Below, one piece after another: positions 6,806 to 13,170 of a DNA stretch of 13,170 nt (its first letter is position 1; each line of letters begins with the position of its first letter). The translations under genes were made by a program, and so were the position numbers. The stretch is from JAVXTH01 sp036642795 (lineage in GTDB: Bacteria > Bacillota_I > Bacilli_A > Erysipelotrichales > Erysipelotrichaceae): positions 1 to 13,170 of the forward strand of contig JAVXTH010000037.1 of assembly GCA_036642795.1 (NCBI GenBank), read 5' to 3'. The notes under the pieces are model-generated. The model did not search any database, was not told where the DNA came from, and was given only the letters and a program-made list of their open reading frames with translations.

Positions 6806-7912
6806 ATGGAAAAAATAATCGCGTATTTCACCTGCATTGCTTTTTTTATCATGATTATTTCAATCAGTCTTTTTACGTTGTTCAAAGAGCCAATTCGTTT
6901 TTCTCCTTTAGAAAATCGCAACCTGACTTTAATGCCTTCCTTTAAATGGGAACAAGTCTTAAATAATAAGTATCAAGATGAAATCGAATTAGCTTTCGCT
7001 GATCAAATTCTTTTTAGAGATAGCTGGGCAATGATCGAAGCTTATGGGGAAGAAATGATTGGCAAAGTTGAAAACAATGGAATTTATTATGGAAAAGATC
7101 AATATTTAATGGAACGTTTTTCAACTTATGATGAAGAACAAATGAATTATAATATAAAACAAATTAATCAATTTAAAGCAAAGATAAAACAACCAGTCAG
7201 CTTTATGTTAGTTGCGAATAGCAGTAGTGTTTTAACTAATAAATTACCTGCTTTTCATCATGATATAAAGATTGATGCGTTACATAAAAAGATAAAGCAA
7301 CAATTAGATAATGACATCCTATTTGTTGATCCCTATCAACGTTTAAAGCAACATCAAAAGGAAGCAATCTATTTTAAAGGTGATCATCATTGGAACCTGA
7401 AAGGAGCTTTTTATGGTTATCAAGAATTAGCTTTGCGCCAAGGAAGAGAATTAATTGAACCAATTCCATTTATTCAAGTGAGTGATGATTTTAAAGGTAC
7501 GATGATCAGTGCTGCCCATCGTTATTTAAATAAGGGTGATTCAATCCTAAAATTAAGTAATAATCCTGAGGTAGTGGTACAATATGATCAAGGGAAGCAA
7601 CACGATGTCTATGTGGAAGACAATTTGAAATTAAAAGATAAATATACTTATTATTTAAATGGTTCACAAGCAAGGGTTCATATTGATTGTGGAAATAATA
7701 AGCAATCGAACTTATTAATTATTCGTGATTCTTTTGCGAATATCATGCTTCCTTATTTGGTGAGAGATTATCAAAGCATCGATGTGATTGATTTGCGCTA
7801 TGATCATGCTTCGATGAGTGAATTGATTGAGCAGAATCAAATTGATCAAGTATTATTTTTATATAGCACAAAGAATTTTGTGAGTGATAAGAATTTAGTT
7901 TTCCTAAAATAA
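6806..7912 (+). CDS. DHHW/AlgX-like SGNH-type protein, partner of the MBOAT acyltransferase
   Basis: This 368-residue protein has one N-terminal membrane anchor (residues 4-26); the rest is outside the cell. GDHHWNLKG (192-200) is the DHHW motif that gives the family its name, and RDSFAN (307-312) is the Ser-containing motif. In AlgX-type proteins the Asp-His pair and the Ser form the catalytic triad that transfers acetyl to the polymer, so Asp193, His194/His195 and Ser309 are the predicted active residues. A VANSSSVLTNKLP segment (136-148) also matches the family. GGAGA (6796-6800) lies between it and the MBOAT gene, twelve bases apart, so they form an operon. It probably takes the acyl group exported by the MBOAT protein and transfers it to an envelope glycan; that step is inferred from AlgI/AlgJ/AlgX biology. 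Confidence 0.88.
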   Translation: MEKIIAYFTCIAFFIMIISISLFTLFKEPIRFSPLENRNLTLMPSFKWEQVLNNKYQDEIELAFADQILFRDSWAMIEAYGEEMIGKVENNGIYYGKDQYLMERFSTYDEEQMNYNIKQINQFKAKIKQPVSFMLVANSSSVLTNKLPAFHHDIKIDALHKKIKQQLDNDILFVDPYQRLKQHQKEAIYFKGDHHWNLKGAFYGYQELALRQGRELIEPIPFIQVSDDFKGTMISAAHRYLNKGDSILKLSNNPEVVVQYDQGKQHDVYVEDNLKLKDKYTYYLNGSQARVHIDCGNNKQSNLLIIRDSFANIMLPYLVRDYQSIDVIDLRYDHASMSELIEQNQIDQVLFLYSTKNFVSDKNLVFLK

Positions 7913-7925
7913 AGAAGGTGTTTGA

Positions 7926-8741
7926 ATGAAAAAAATAAATGAACTCTACCATGAATTTACTTCCTTTGAAAGTAGTTTATTTCGTTATTCCTTATCTTTT
8001 TCTTTTTTATTAGCATTGGCTCCTTCTTTACTAATCTTTGTGATGTTATTTAATTTTACATCTTTGCCAACCACTGACTTAATTAATTTTGTGTATCGTT
8101 TTCTACCCAAAGATTTATTAGAAACCTTTATTAAATATTTACTATCCCAAGATTATAATTTAATCCCTGCGCTGATTACGTTAATTACATCTTTTTGGCT
8201 AGCATCGCGCAGTATTTATTCCTTTCTTTTAATCAGTGCAAATCATGAACAAGTAGAAGAACCTAAATGGACGATTCGGGTATTATCGATTCTATTATTT
8301 ATCGCATTGGCTGTTTTGATTTTATTGATTGTTTATATATCAACGAATTTTATTGCGAATTTACCTTTAGTTTTATCTTTCGCTATGATCATCTTATTCA
8401 CTTTAATGTACCGAGCATTATCCTTTCGAAAAAGAGATATTACCTATGGATTACTAGGTGCCGTTTTTTCAACGGTAGCGGTTATTGGTACTGCTTGGAT
8501 CTTCTTTTGGATTGTAAAGGAATTCACTTCCTATGAGAGTTTATATGGGCCACTTGCATCGCTGGTTGTATTACTATTATCAATTTATGTAATATCGAGT
8601 ATTATTTATTTTGGTTATTGTTTAAATATCGTTTATGAAGAAGCTTATGAAAAGGAAAATACTTTAGAAATGAAACATTCAGCTTACTTTGAGCTATGTC
8701 ATAAGATTCAAAAAAAGCTACCCTTTACGAAAAAACGATAA
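7926..8741 (+). CDS. YihY/BrkB-family integral membrane protein
   Basis: This 271-residue protein has about six membrane spans (near residues 19-45, 80-105, 117-138, 145-163, 172-198 and 208-234). The YSLSFSFLLALAPSLLIFV stretch and the LYGPLASLVVLLLSIYVISSIIYFGYCLN region match the start and end of the YihY/BrkB family. Members have been named ribonuclease BN or virulence factor BrkB, but the ribonuclease name came from an error and the molecular role is unknown; lipid or metabolite transport is a common suggestion. A ribosome site AAGGTG (7915-7920) precedes the ATG, 13 bases after the DHHW gene, so it is the last gene of that run. Whether it serves the acylation cluster is not shown. The charged C-terminal tail (residues 240-271) is cytoplasmic-looking. 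No terminator follows it. Confidence 0.85.
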   Translation: MKKINELYHEFTSFESSLFRYSLSFSFLLALAPSLLIFVMLFNFTSLPTTDLINFVYRFLPKDLLETFIKYLLSQDYNLIPALITLITSFWLASRSIYSFLLISANHEQVEEPKWTIRVLSILLFIALAVLILLIVYISTNFIANLPLVLSFAMIILFTLMYRALSFRKRDITYGLLGAVFSTVAVIGTAWIFFWIVKEFTSYESLYGPLASLVVLLLSIYVISSIIYFGYCLNIVYEEAYEKENTLEMKHSAYFELCHKIQKKLPFTKKR

Positions 8742-8764
8742 AGGTATTCAACTATCTCTATTTA

Positions 8765-8773
8765 TGGTATGAT
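8765..8773 (+). promoter_or_regulatory. Extended -10 promoter of the rRNA methyltransferase gene
   Basis: TGGTATGAT at 8765-8773 is an extended -10 element (TGn followed by TATGAT). The matching -35 region, TTCAAC near 8747-8752, is weak. A strong ribosome site AGGAGGAT (8807-8814) follows before the start at 8821. Confidence 0.6.
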
Positions 8774-8820
8774 GTGTTAGCAAAAATGAACAAAAACATC
8801 CGAAACAGGAGGATCTTTAT

Positions 8821-10131
8821 ATGCGAATTAAAATAGAAAAAATGGGTATCAACGGAGAAGGAATCGGGTATGATCGTAAGAAGCCGGTTTTTATTCCTCA
8901 AGCTTTAATTGGCGAAGAAGTTGATATTGATATCATCGAAAATAACCGTACGTTTGAACGAGGGAAAGTGAATCGCATTCTATCCCCAAGTGAATTTCGT
9001 TTTAAAGCACGTTGTCCTTTACAAGCAAGATGTGGAAGTTGTCCACTGATGATTGTTGATTATGCACAACAATTGGTAAACAAGAAAGATTTATTACGTC
9101 AATCTTTAATCAAATATGCGCAGATTAATCCTAAGTATATTGAAGATGTCATTTCGAATCCATCTCCTTTTGCTTATCGTAATCAATGTAAATTACCATT
9201 ACAAATGGAAGATCGTGAATTAGTAACCGGAATGTATATTCCAAGTTCTAACTACTTTATTTCAATTGATGATTGTAAAGTCGCAAGCAAAGGCATCGAA
9301 GTATTACGTCGTAAAATATTACGAATTTTAAATGAATATAAAATGGTTGCTTATGATTACCACCAAAGAAAAGGCATTCGTTCTTTACTTATTCGTGGTT
9401 TTGAGGATAAATTTAGTGTTGTTTTGGTAACGGGAGATCATCCTCTTCCTAAAGAAATGATTCAAAAATGCATGGAAATAGAGGAAGTATATTCCTTATG
9501 GCAAAGTATCAATACAATTAAGAAAACCCCGGATTTATTCGGCTTAAAAATAAGTTTACTTGGTGGTGAACGCTACCTTCCTATCCCACTTGGTGATTTG
9601 AAAATGACGATATCACCACGTAGTTATTTTAGAATTAATACCCAACAAACACAGAATATATATACATGTATTTCTAAAATGCTTGGTAGTGACAATGATT
9701 TAATTGTGGATGCTTATAGTGGAATTGGTGGTATTGCCTTAACTTTAAAAGATAAAGCCAAAGCAATCATTGGAATTGAATCAGTAAAAGATGCGGTTGT
9801 GAATGCGAATCTTAATGCGAAAGCGAATGACTGTAAACATGTGCAATTTGTTTGTGCAGATGCGGCAGAGAAATTAACTTATATATCGAAGAAGCAAAAA
9901 ATTGATGCGTTAATTGTTGATCCACCACGTAGTGGTTTAGAACCAGAAATGATTGAAACTATTTTAAGAAGTAAAATAAAAACTTTGATTTATGTTTCTT
10001 GTAATCCAGCAACTTTAGGCAAAGATTTAGCTGAATTAAATGAGCGTTATGATGTGAAAAAGATTCAACCATTTGATGTTTATTCACAAACTGCTTATTT
10101 AGAAACGGTAGTTCATTTAAAAAGACGTTGA
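8821..10131 (+). CDS. rlmD: 23S rRNA uracil-C5 methyltransferase, RlmD/TrmA family
   Basis: This 436-residue protein is a SAM-dependent uracil-C5 methyltransferase. A TRAM-like domain (about 1-55) should bind RNA. Cys65, Cys71, Cys74 and the distant Cys152 (IDDCK) match the [4Fe-4S] ligands of the RumA type. The SAM-binding stretch is DAYSGIGGIAL (297-307), followed by a loop with DPPRSG (367-372). YVSCNP (391-396) holds the catalytic nucleophile Cys394. YLETVV (426-431) contains the Glu428 general base. The motif before the SAM site reads YFRINTQQTQ (269-278), with Arg271 where most members have Gln. In Bacillota such enzymes may modify one or two 23S rRNA uracils, so RlmCD-type dual specificity is possible. 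It has its own promoter and a terminator, so it forms a monocistronic unit. Confidence 0.9.
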   Translation: MRIKIEKMGINGEGIGYDRKKPVFIPQALIGEEVDIDIIENNRTFERGKVNRILSPSEFRFKARCPLQARCGSCPLMIVDYAQQLVNKKDLLRQSLIKYAQINPKYIEDVISNPSPFAYRNQCKLPLQMEDRELVTGMYIPSSNYFISIDDCKVASKGIEVLRRKILRILNEYKMVAYDYHQRKGIRSLLIRGFEDKFSVVLVTGDHPLPKEMIQKCMEIEEVYSLWQSINTIKKTPDLFGLKISLLGGERYLPIPLGDLKMTISPRSYFRINTQQTQNIYTCISKMLGSDNDLIVDAYSGIGGIALTLKDKAKAIIGIESVKDAVVNANLNAKANDCKHVQFVCADAAEKLTYISKKQKIDALIVDPPRSGLEPEMIETILRSKIKTLIYVSCNPATLGKDLAELNERYDVKKIQPFDVYSQTAYLETVVHLKRR

Positions 10132-10154
10132 TCTTAATGATCATCGTTTTTTTT
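10125..10154 (+). terminator. Intrinsic terminator after the rRNA methyltransferase
   Basis: ACGTTGATC (10125-10133) pairs with GATCATCGT (10139-10147) with a single T-T mismatch around a five-base loop, then eight Ts. The stem includes the TGA stop codon. Confidence 0.85.
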
Positions 10155-10214
10155 AGGTTTATGGTTGGTTTTATCTGTATATTGCTTTATTTTGTTTGAA
10201 AAATATGAAAAAAA

Positions 10215-10245
10215 TTGACATATACATAAAATGATATAATATAAT
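10215..10245 (+). promoter_or_regulatory. Promoter of the surface-protein gene
   Basis: A perfect TTGACA (-35) is at 10215-10220. Two overlapping TATAAT boxes lie at 10235-10240 and 10240-10245, giving spacers of 14 or 19 bases; TAATAT at 10237-10242 would give 16. Consensus quality is high even though the best spacing is unclear. The leader is about 65-75 bases to the start at 10318, with ribosome site AGGGAGAG at 10303-10310. Confidence 0.75.
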
Positions 10246-10317
10246 ACCATCGGAGAAAGTTTAATTACCATAATTTATTTGGTTATTTTTCGACAATTTT
10301 ATAGGGAGAGTAAAACA

Positions 10318-12220
10318 ATGAAAAAAACTATGTTAAGCAGAATCATGTTATTGGTAGGATGTTTTCTTTTAAGTTTCAGTATGGTAACACCGGTTCATGC
10401 AACAGCTGGGGGACAAGGTGGCATTATGTTAAGTGTTAATCCAAAAGGGCCAGTGGATGGTATTGGAGTTTTCAAGACAATTGAAGAAGCGATACTAGCA
10501 GCAAACGATTTTAAAACTGAAGACGTTATTCATGTTTATGTATATCCTGGCACGTATGATGTTCAAAAAATTGATNNNNNNNNNNNNNNNNNNNNNNNNN
10601 NNNNNNNNNNNNNNNNNNNNNNNNNNNNNNNNNNNNNNNNNNNNNNNNNNNNNNNNNNNNNNNNNNNNNNNNNNNGATCCTTTAGTAACAATTACCAGCA
10701 GTGCGGCTCATAATGACGATGATTCGGTATTTGTAGCGAGTGGTAAATTTTCTTTTGAGTTCATTCATATCATCACACCTGAGAATAATAAGAACATGAT
10801 TCATTACACAGCAAAAAAAGCAGATGATTTCTTTAATATGGGAAACAGTTTCTTGGAATTAAATCCAAAACTTGAGAATCAAGCAAAAGCAAAAGTTGGT
10901 CCTAGTATTTTATGTGAAGGGGATTTAGGAAAAATTGAATTTATGGATAATGAATTCACAAATAGTAGTATTAAAATCAATGGGAAATTAAATAAACCTA
11001 CTTGTAAAATCGCAAGCAATCGCTTTATTGGATCAAGTGAAAATGAACGTGGTGAAGTAAGTGATGCGACGATTGAAATAGCGAATCCTAATTCAGGCGT
11101 GCTTAAAAAAGAAGCTTTTGAATTCACAAGTAACGCTTTTATGAATATAAAGGAACAAGCAATAAAATTTGATTATAAAGATGGTGGAGAACTTAATGTT
11201 TCTGAGAACTATTGGGGACAAAATCCAGATTTCACAAAATTGTTTGTAAGTGGAAAACTTGGAACAATTCTAAATAATCATTACTATATTGATCCGGCAT
11301 TTGAGACAGGTGATAGTGATGTTACAGCTTTCTCTATTAACAAACAAGAGTTATCACTTCCAAGATATTCAAGTGAGAAATTAATAACAACGATTACCGC
11401 AGGTCCTCGTTTTGATGGTTATATTTCATGGAATTCAGATAATCCAAGTGTTGCGGATATTGATGAAAATGGTGTAATCACTGCGTATAAAAATGGTACG
11501 GCAAATATTTTCGGAATGGCGAAATATAAAAGTGTTCAATGTAAGGTTACGGTAATCAATCCAATCGTTGATGGGAAAGCAACCGTCATCGAAACAAAGA
11601 AAGAGGATGGAATTAAGATTACTTTACCTAAAGCAGAAGAAGCCAAAGAAACCATCAATGCTAGTATTAATGAGTTATTATCAAATGTTGATGAAACAAC
11701 GGCAATTGATTCAACTACCAAAGACAATTTAACAAATGCGTTAAAAAAAGGTGAAAAGATTGATAGTGAAGTAAGAATTGAAGTAATCAAAAAAGATACA
11801 ATTAAAGAAGAAGTAAAAGCAATGGAAAAAACGTTAAAAGGAAATGAAACAATTGGTGCTTATCTAGACTTAAATGTTATGTTAACCGCAAATGGTGCGG
11901 ATATTGGTAAGCTAAATGAATTAACAGCACCGATTACTTTTACCGTTAAAATCCCAGAAGAATTAATTCAAAGCAATCGAGAATACTTTATCGTAACGAT
12001 TCATAATGGGGTGGCAAAGAAAATTCCGGCTACGTTGAAAGATGGGCAATTAACTTTTAGTACAGCGGCCTTTTCAACCTATGCGATTGCCTATGAAACA
12101 ATTGAGAAAAAAGCAACGCCAAATACAGCGGATACATCGATGAGTATTATATTTGGAACATGCTTATTGATGGCACTGGGAAGTGCTTGGATAGCAATTA
12201 AAAAAAGTAAAGAAATTTAA
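10318..12220 (+). CDS. Secreted surface protein: beta-helix-like region, Big_2 domain, sorting-signal-like tail (interrupted by assembly gap)
   Basis: The visible 5' part gives 86 residues: a signal peptide ending at VHA-TA (cleavage after residue 28), then a FKTIEEAILAAND/VYVYPGTYDV pattern typical of right-handed parallel beta-helix surface proteins. After the N run, the 3' part gives 514 residues in a different frame: more beta-helix-like strands with Asn-Asn/Phe turns to about 11300, a Big_2 Ig-like domain (11321-11565, with the YISWNSDNPSVADIDENGVITAYKNG-type core), a helix-rich Lys/Glu region (about 11570-11850), a beta domain ending in FSTYAIAYE, and a C-terminal tail TPNTAD (12116-12133), hydrophobic helix and KKSKEI. 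That tail resembles a sortase signal, closest to the LPNTA type. It likely sits on the cell wall and may bind host or glycan ligands. A single gene across the gap is inferred because N runs of 100 are usually placeholders; true length is unknown. The start at 10318 is chosen for the ribosome site. Confidence 0.72.
10576..10675. other. Assembly gap of 100 N inside the surface-protein gene
   Basis: Exactly 100 undetermined bases. The frame is 1 before the gap and 2 after it, so the true length is probably not 100 if the gene is intact. Both flanks end and begin on codon boundaries of their own frames. Internal repeats in the beta-helix region are a possible cause of the break, but this cannot be seen here. 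Confidence 0.98.
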
Positions 12221-12225
12221 TAAAG

Positions 12226-12255
12226 CAAAGTAGGGGATCAACCTACTTTGTTTTT
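12226..12255 (+). terminator. Intrinsic terminator after the surface-protein gene
   Basis: CAAAGTAGG (12226-12234) pairs perfectly with CCTACTTTG (12242-12250) around a seven-base loop, followed by five Ts. Confidence 0.92.
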
Positions 12256-12305
12256 CTTTTAGGAAACAAAAATAAAAATATTTCACTTATTATGGTTTAG
12301 AAATA

Positions 12306-12314
12306 TGATATAAT
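12306..12314 (+). promoter_or_regulatory. Extended -10 promoter of the pseudouridine synthase gene
   Basis: TGATATAAT at 12306-12314 is an extended -10 with a perfect TATAAT. No convincing -35 is found 16-18 bases upstream, which is acceptable for extended -10 promoters. The start codon at 12337 follows GGGG (12326-12329) at a suitable distance. Confidence 0.7.
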
Positions 12315-12336
12315 GCAATAGAAATGGGGCATAATC

Positions 12337-13170
12337 ATGAACTATATAATGGACAAAGAAACGACCTTAATGAGTTTTTTATTAACTAAATATTCAAGAA
12401 CAAATGCGAAAGCATATTTAAAATATAAACAAGTTTATGTGAACGATTTAAATACAAGTCAATTTGATAGAATCTTACATGTAGGAGATATTGTTGAGAT
12501 TAATAAAGATAAAAAAATTGAATCAGATTTAAATATACTGTATGAAGATGATGATTTTATTGTGATTAACAAACCATCTGGCTTATTAAGCGTTGCGGGT
12601 GGAGGAGAATCAAACAAGACTGCATTTCATTTGGTAAATCAATATTTAAAAACAAAAGATAAAAAGACAAGAGCTTATGTCGTTCATCGTTTGGATAAAG
12701 ATACTTCAGGTATTTTAATGTTTTCAAAAAGTGAAGAAATGAAAGAAACACTACAAGCAAATTGGAATGATATTGTGAGTAAACGAGGTTATATTGCGAT
12801 TGTTGAAGGTAATTTATCACCTAAATCGGGAACGATTAAGAATTATTTAGATGAAAGTAAAACCCAACAAGTATATATTTGTAAGAGTGGAGGAAAACTT
12901 GCGATAACGAATTATAAAGTAATCAAAGAAAATCGCTTTTTCTCAATGGTTGATATTGATTTAAAAACCGGGCGAAAGAATCAAATCCGTGTTCATATGC
13001 AATCGATTGGCCATAGTATTGTCGATGATAAGAAATATGGAGCAAGTAGTAATCCAATTAAAAGATTGGGCTTGCATTGTCATTGTTTTGCTTTTAAACA
13101 TCCAACTACGCAAAAAGAAATGCAATTTACAGCACCAATTCCATCTTCTTTTACACAATTGTTTCAATAG
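12337..13170 (+). CDS. RluA-family pseudouridine synthase with S4 domain
   Basis: This 277-residue enzyme isomerises uridine to pseudouridine in structured RNA, probably rRNA. An N-terminal S4 RNA-binding domain spans about residues 8-55. The catalytic motif HRLDKDTSG (117-125) contains the nucleophile Asp120. VINKPSGLLSV (76-86) and LKTGRKNQIRVHMQ (209-222) are the usual flanking motifs, and HCHCFAF (247-253) ends the fold. Length and domain order fit the RluC/RluD-like branch, but the exact target site cannot be assigned from sequence alone. It has its own promoter after the surface-protein terminator and runs alone. Its stop codon is the last codon of the window, so downstream context is unknown. 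A later in-frame ATG at 12349 is possible but less well placed relative to the ribosome site. Confidence 0.93.
   Translation: MNYIMDKETTLMSFLLTKYSRTNAKAYLKYKQVYVNDLNTSQFDRILHVGDIVEINKDKKIESDLNILYEDDDFIVINKPSGLLSVAGGGESNKTAFHLVNQYLKTKDKKTRAYVVHRLDKDTSGILMFSKSEEMKETLQANWNDIVSKRGYIAIVEGNLSPKSGTIKNYLDESKTQQVYICKSGGKLAITNYKVIKENRFFSMVDIDLKTGRKNQIRVHMQSIGHSIVDDKKYGASSNPIKRLGLHCHCFAFKHPTTQKEMQFTAPIPSSFTQLFQ

Noticed and set aside
8267..8536. Second + strand open frame within the YihY gene
   Set aside because: It is a frame shadow; the overlapping YihY frame has clear membrane spans and family motifs.
10267..10283. Weak hairpin in the leader of the surface-protein gene
   Set aside because: It is short, with a mismatch and a large AT loop; not convincing as a riboswitch or attenuator.
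10279..10317. TTG start extending the surface protein upstream
   Set aside because: It would place 13 residues before a good signal peptide; the ATG at 10318 has the ribosome site.
11536..11790. Minus-strand open frame inside the surface-protein gene
   Set aside because: It is a codon-bias shadow of the + strand Lys/Glu-rich region, with no start signals.

Overview
This is an AT-rich Bacillota-type segment in which every supported gene lies on the + strand. The short spacers, strong AGGAGG-like ribosome binding sites, lipobox lipoproteins, intrinsic terminators and a sortase-type surface protein point to a low-GC Gram-positive bacterium. The gene content looks like an anaerobic, gut or oral Erysipelotrichia/Clostridia-type organism, but that placement is inference from protein style, not a database result.

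Layout. (1) 1-3221 is a heavy-metal resistance unit: a perfect-palindrome operator, an ArsR/CadC-type repressor, a two-HMA-domain P1B-type Zn/Cd/Pb exporter, and a thioredoxin-like lipoprotein with a CSNC motif, closed by a terminator. (2) 3305-4815 is a two-gene operon with its own near-consensus promoter and terminator. It encodes a divergent FMN-dependent alpha-hydroxy-acid oxidase-family enzyme with a cysteine-rich N-terminus, and a short, divergent inorganic-pyrophosphatase-fold protein. (3) 4902-8741 is a four-gene run: DUF4358-like lipoprotein, MBOAT O-acyltransferase, DHHW/AlgX-like SGNH-type protein, and a YihY/BrkB membrane protein. The first three look like a cell-envelope acylation machine. 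(4) 8821-10154 is an RlmD/TrmA-family rRNA uracil methyltransferase with an iron-sulfur cysteine set. (5) 10215-12255 is a secreted, probably wall-anchored surface protein with a beta-helix-like region, a Big_2 domain and a TPNTAD sorting-signal-like tail. It is interrupted by exactly 100 Ns, and the reading frame differs on the two sides. (6) 12309-13170 is an S4-domain RluA-family pseudouridine synthase whose stop codon is the last codon of the window.

The genes fall into separate transcription units and do not form one system. The parts most worth attention are the metal operon's extracytoplasmic thiol protein, the atypical hydroxy-acid oxidase/PPase-like pair, the DUF4358-MBOAT-DHHW acylation cluster, and the gapped surface protein with a non-canonical sorting motif. 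I saw no tRNA, rRNA, CRISPR array, insertion sequence or phage gene. No gene-free stretch exceeds 300 bases.
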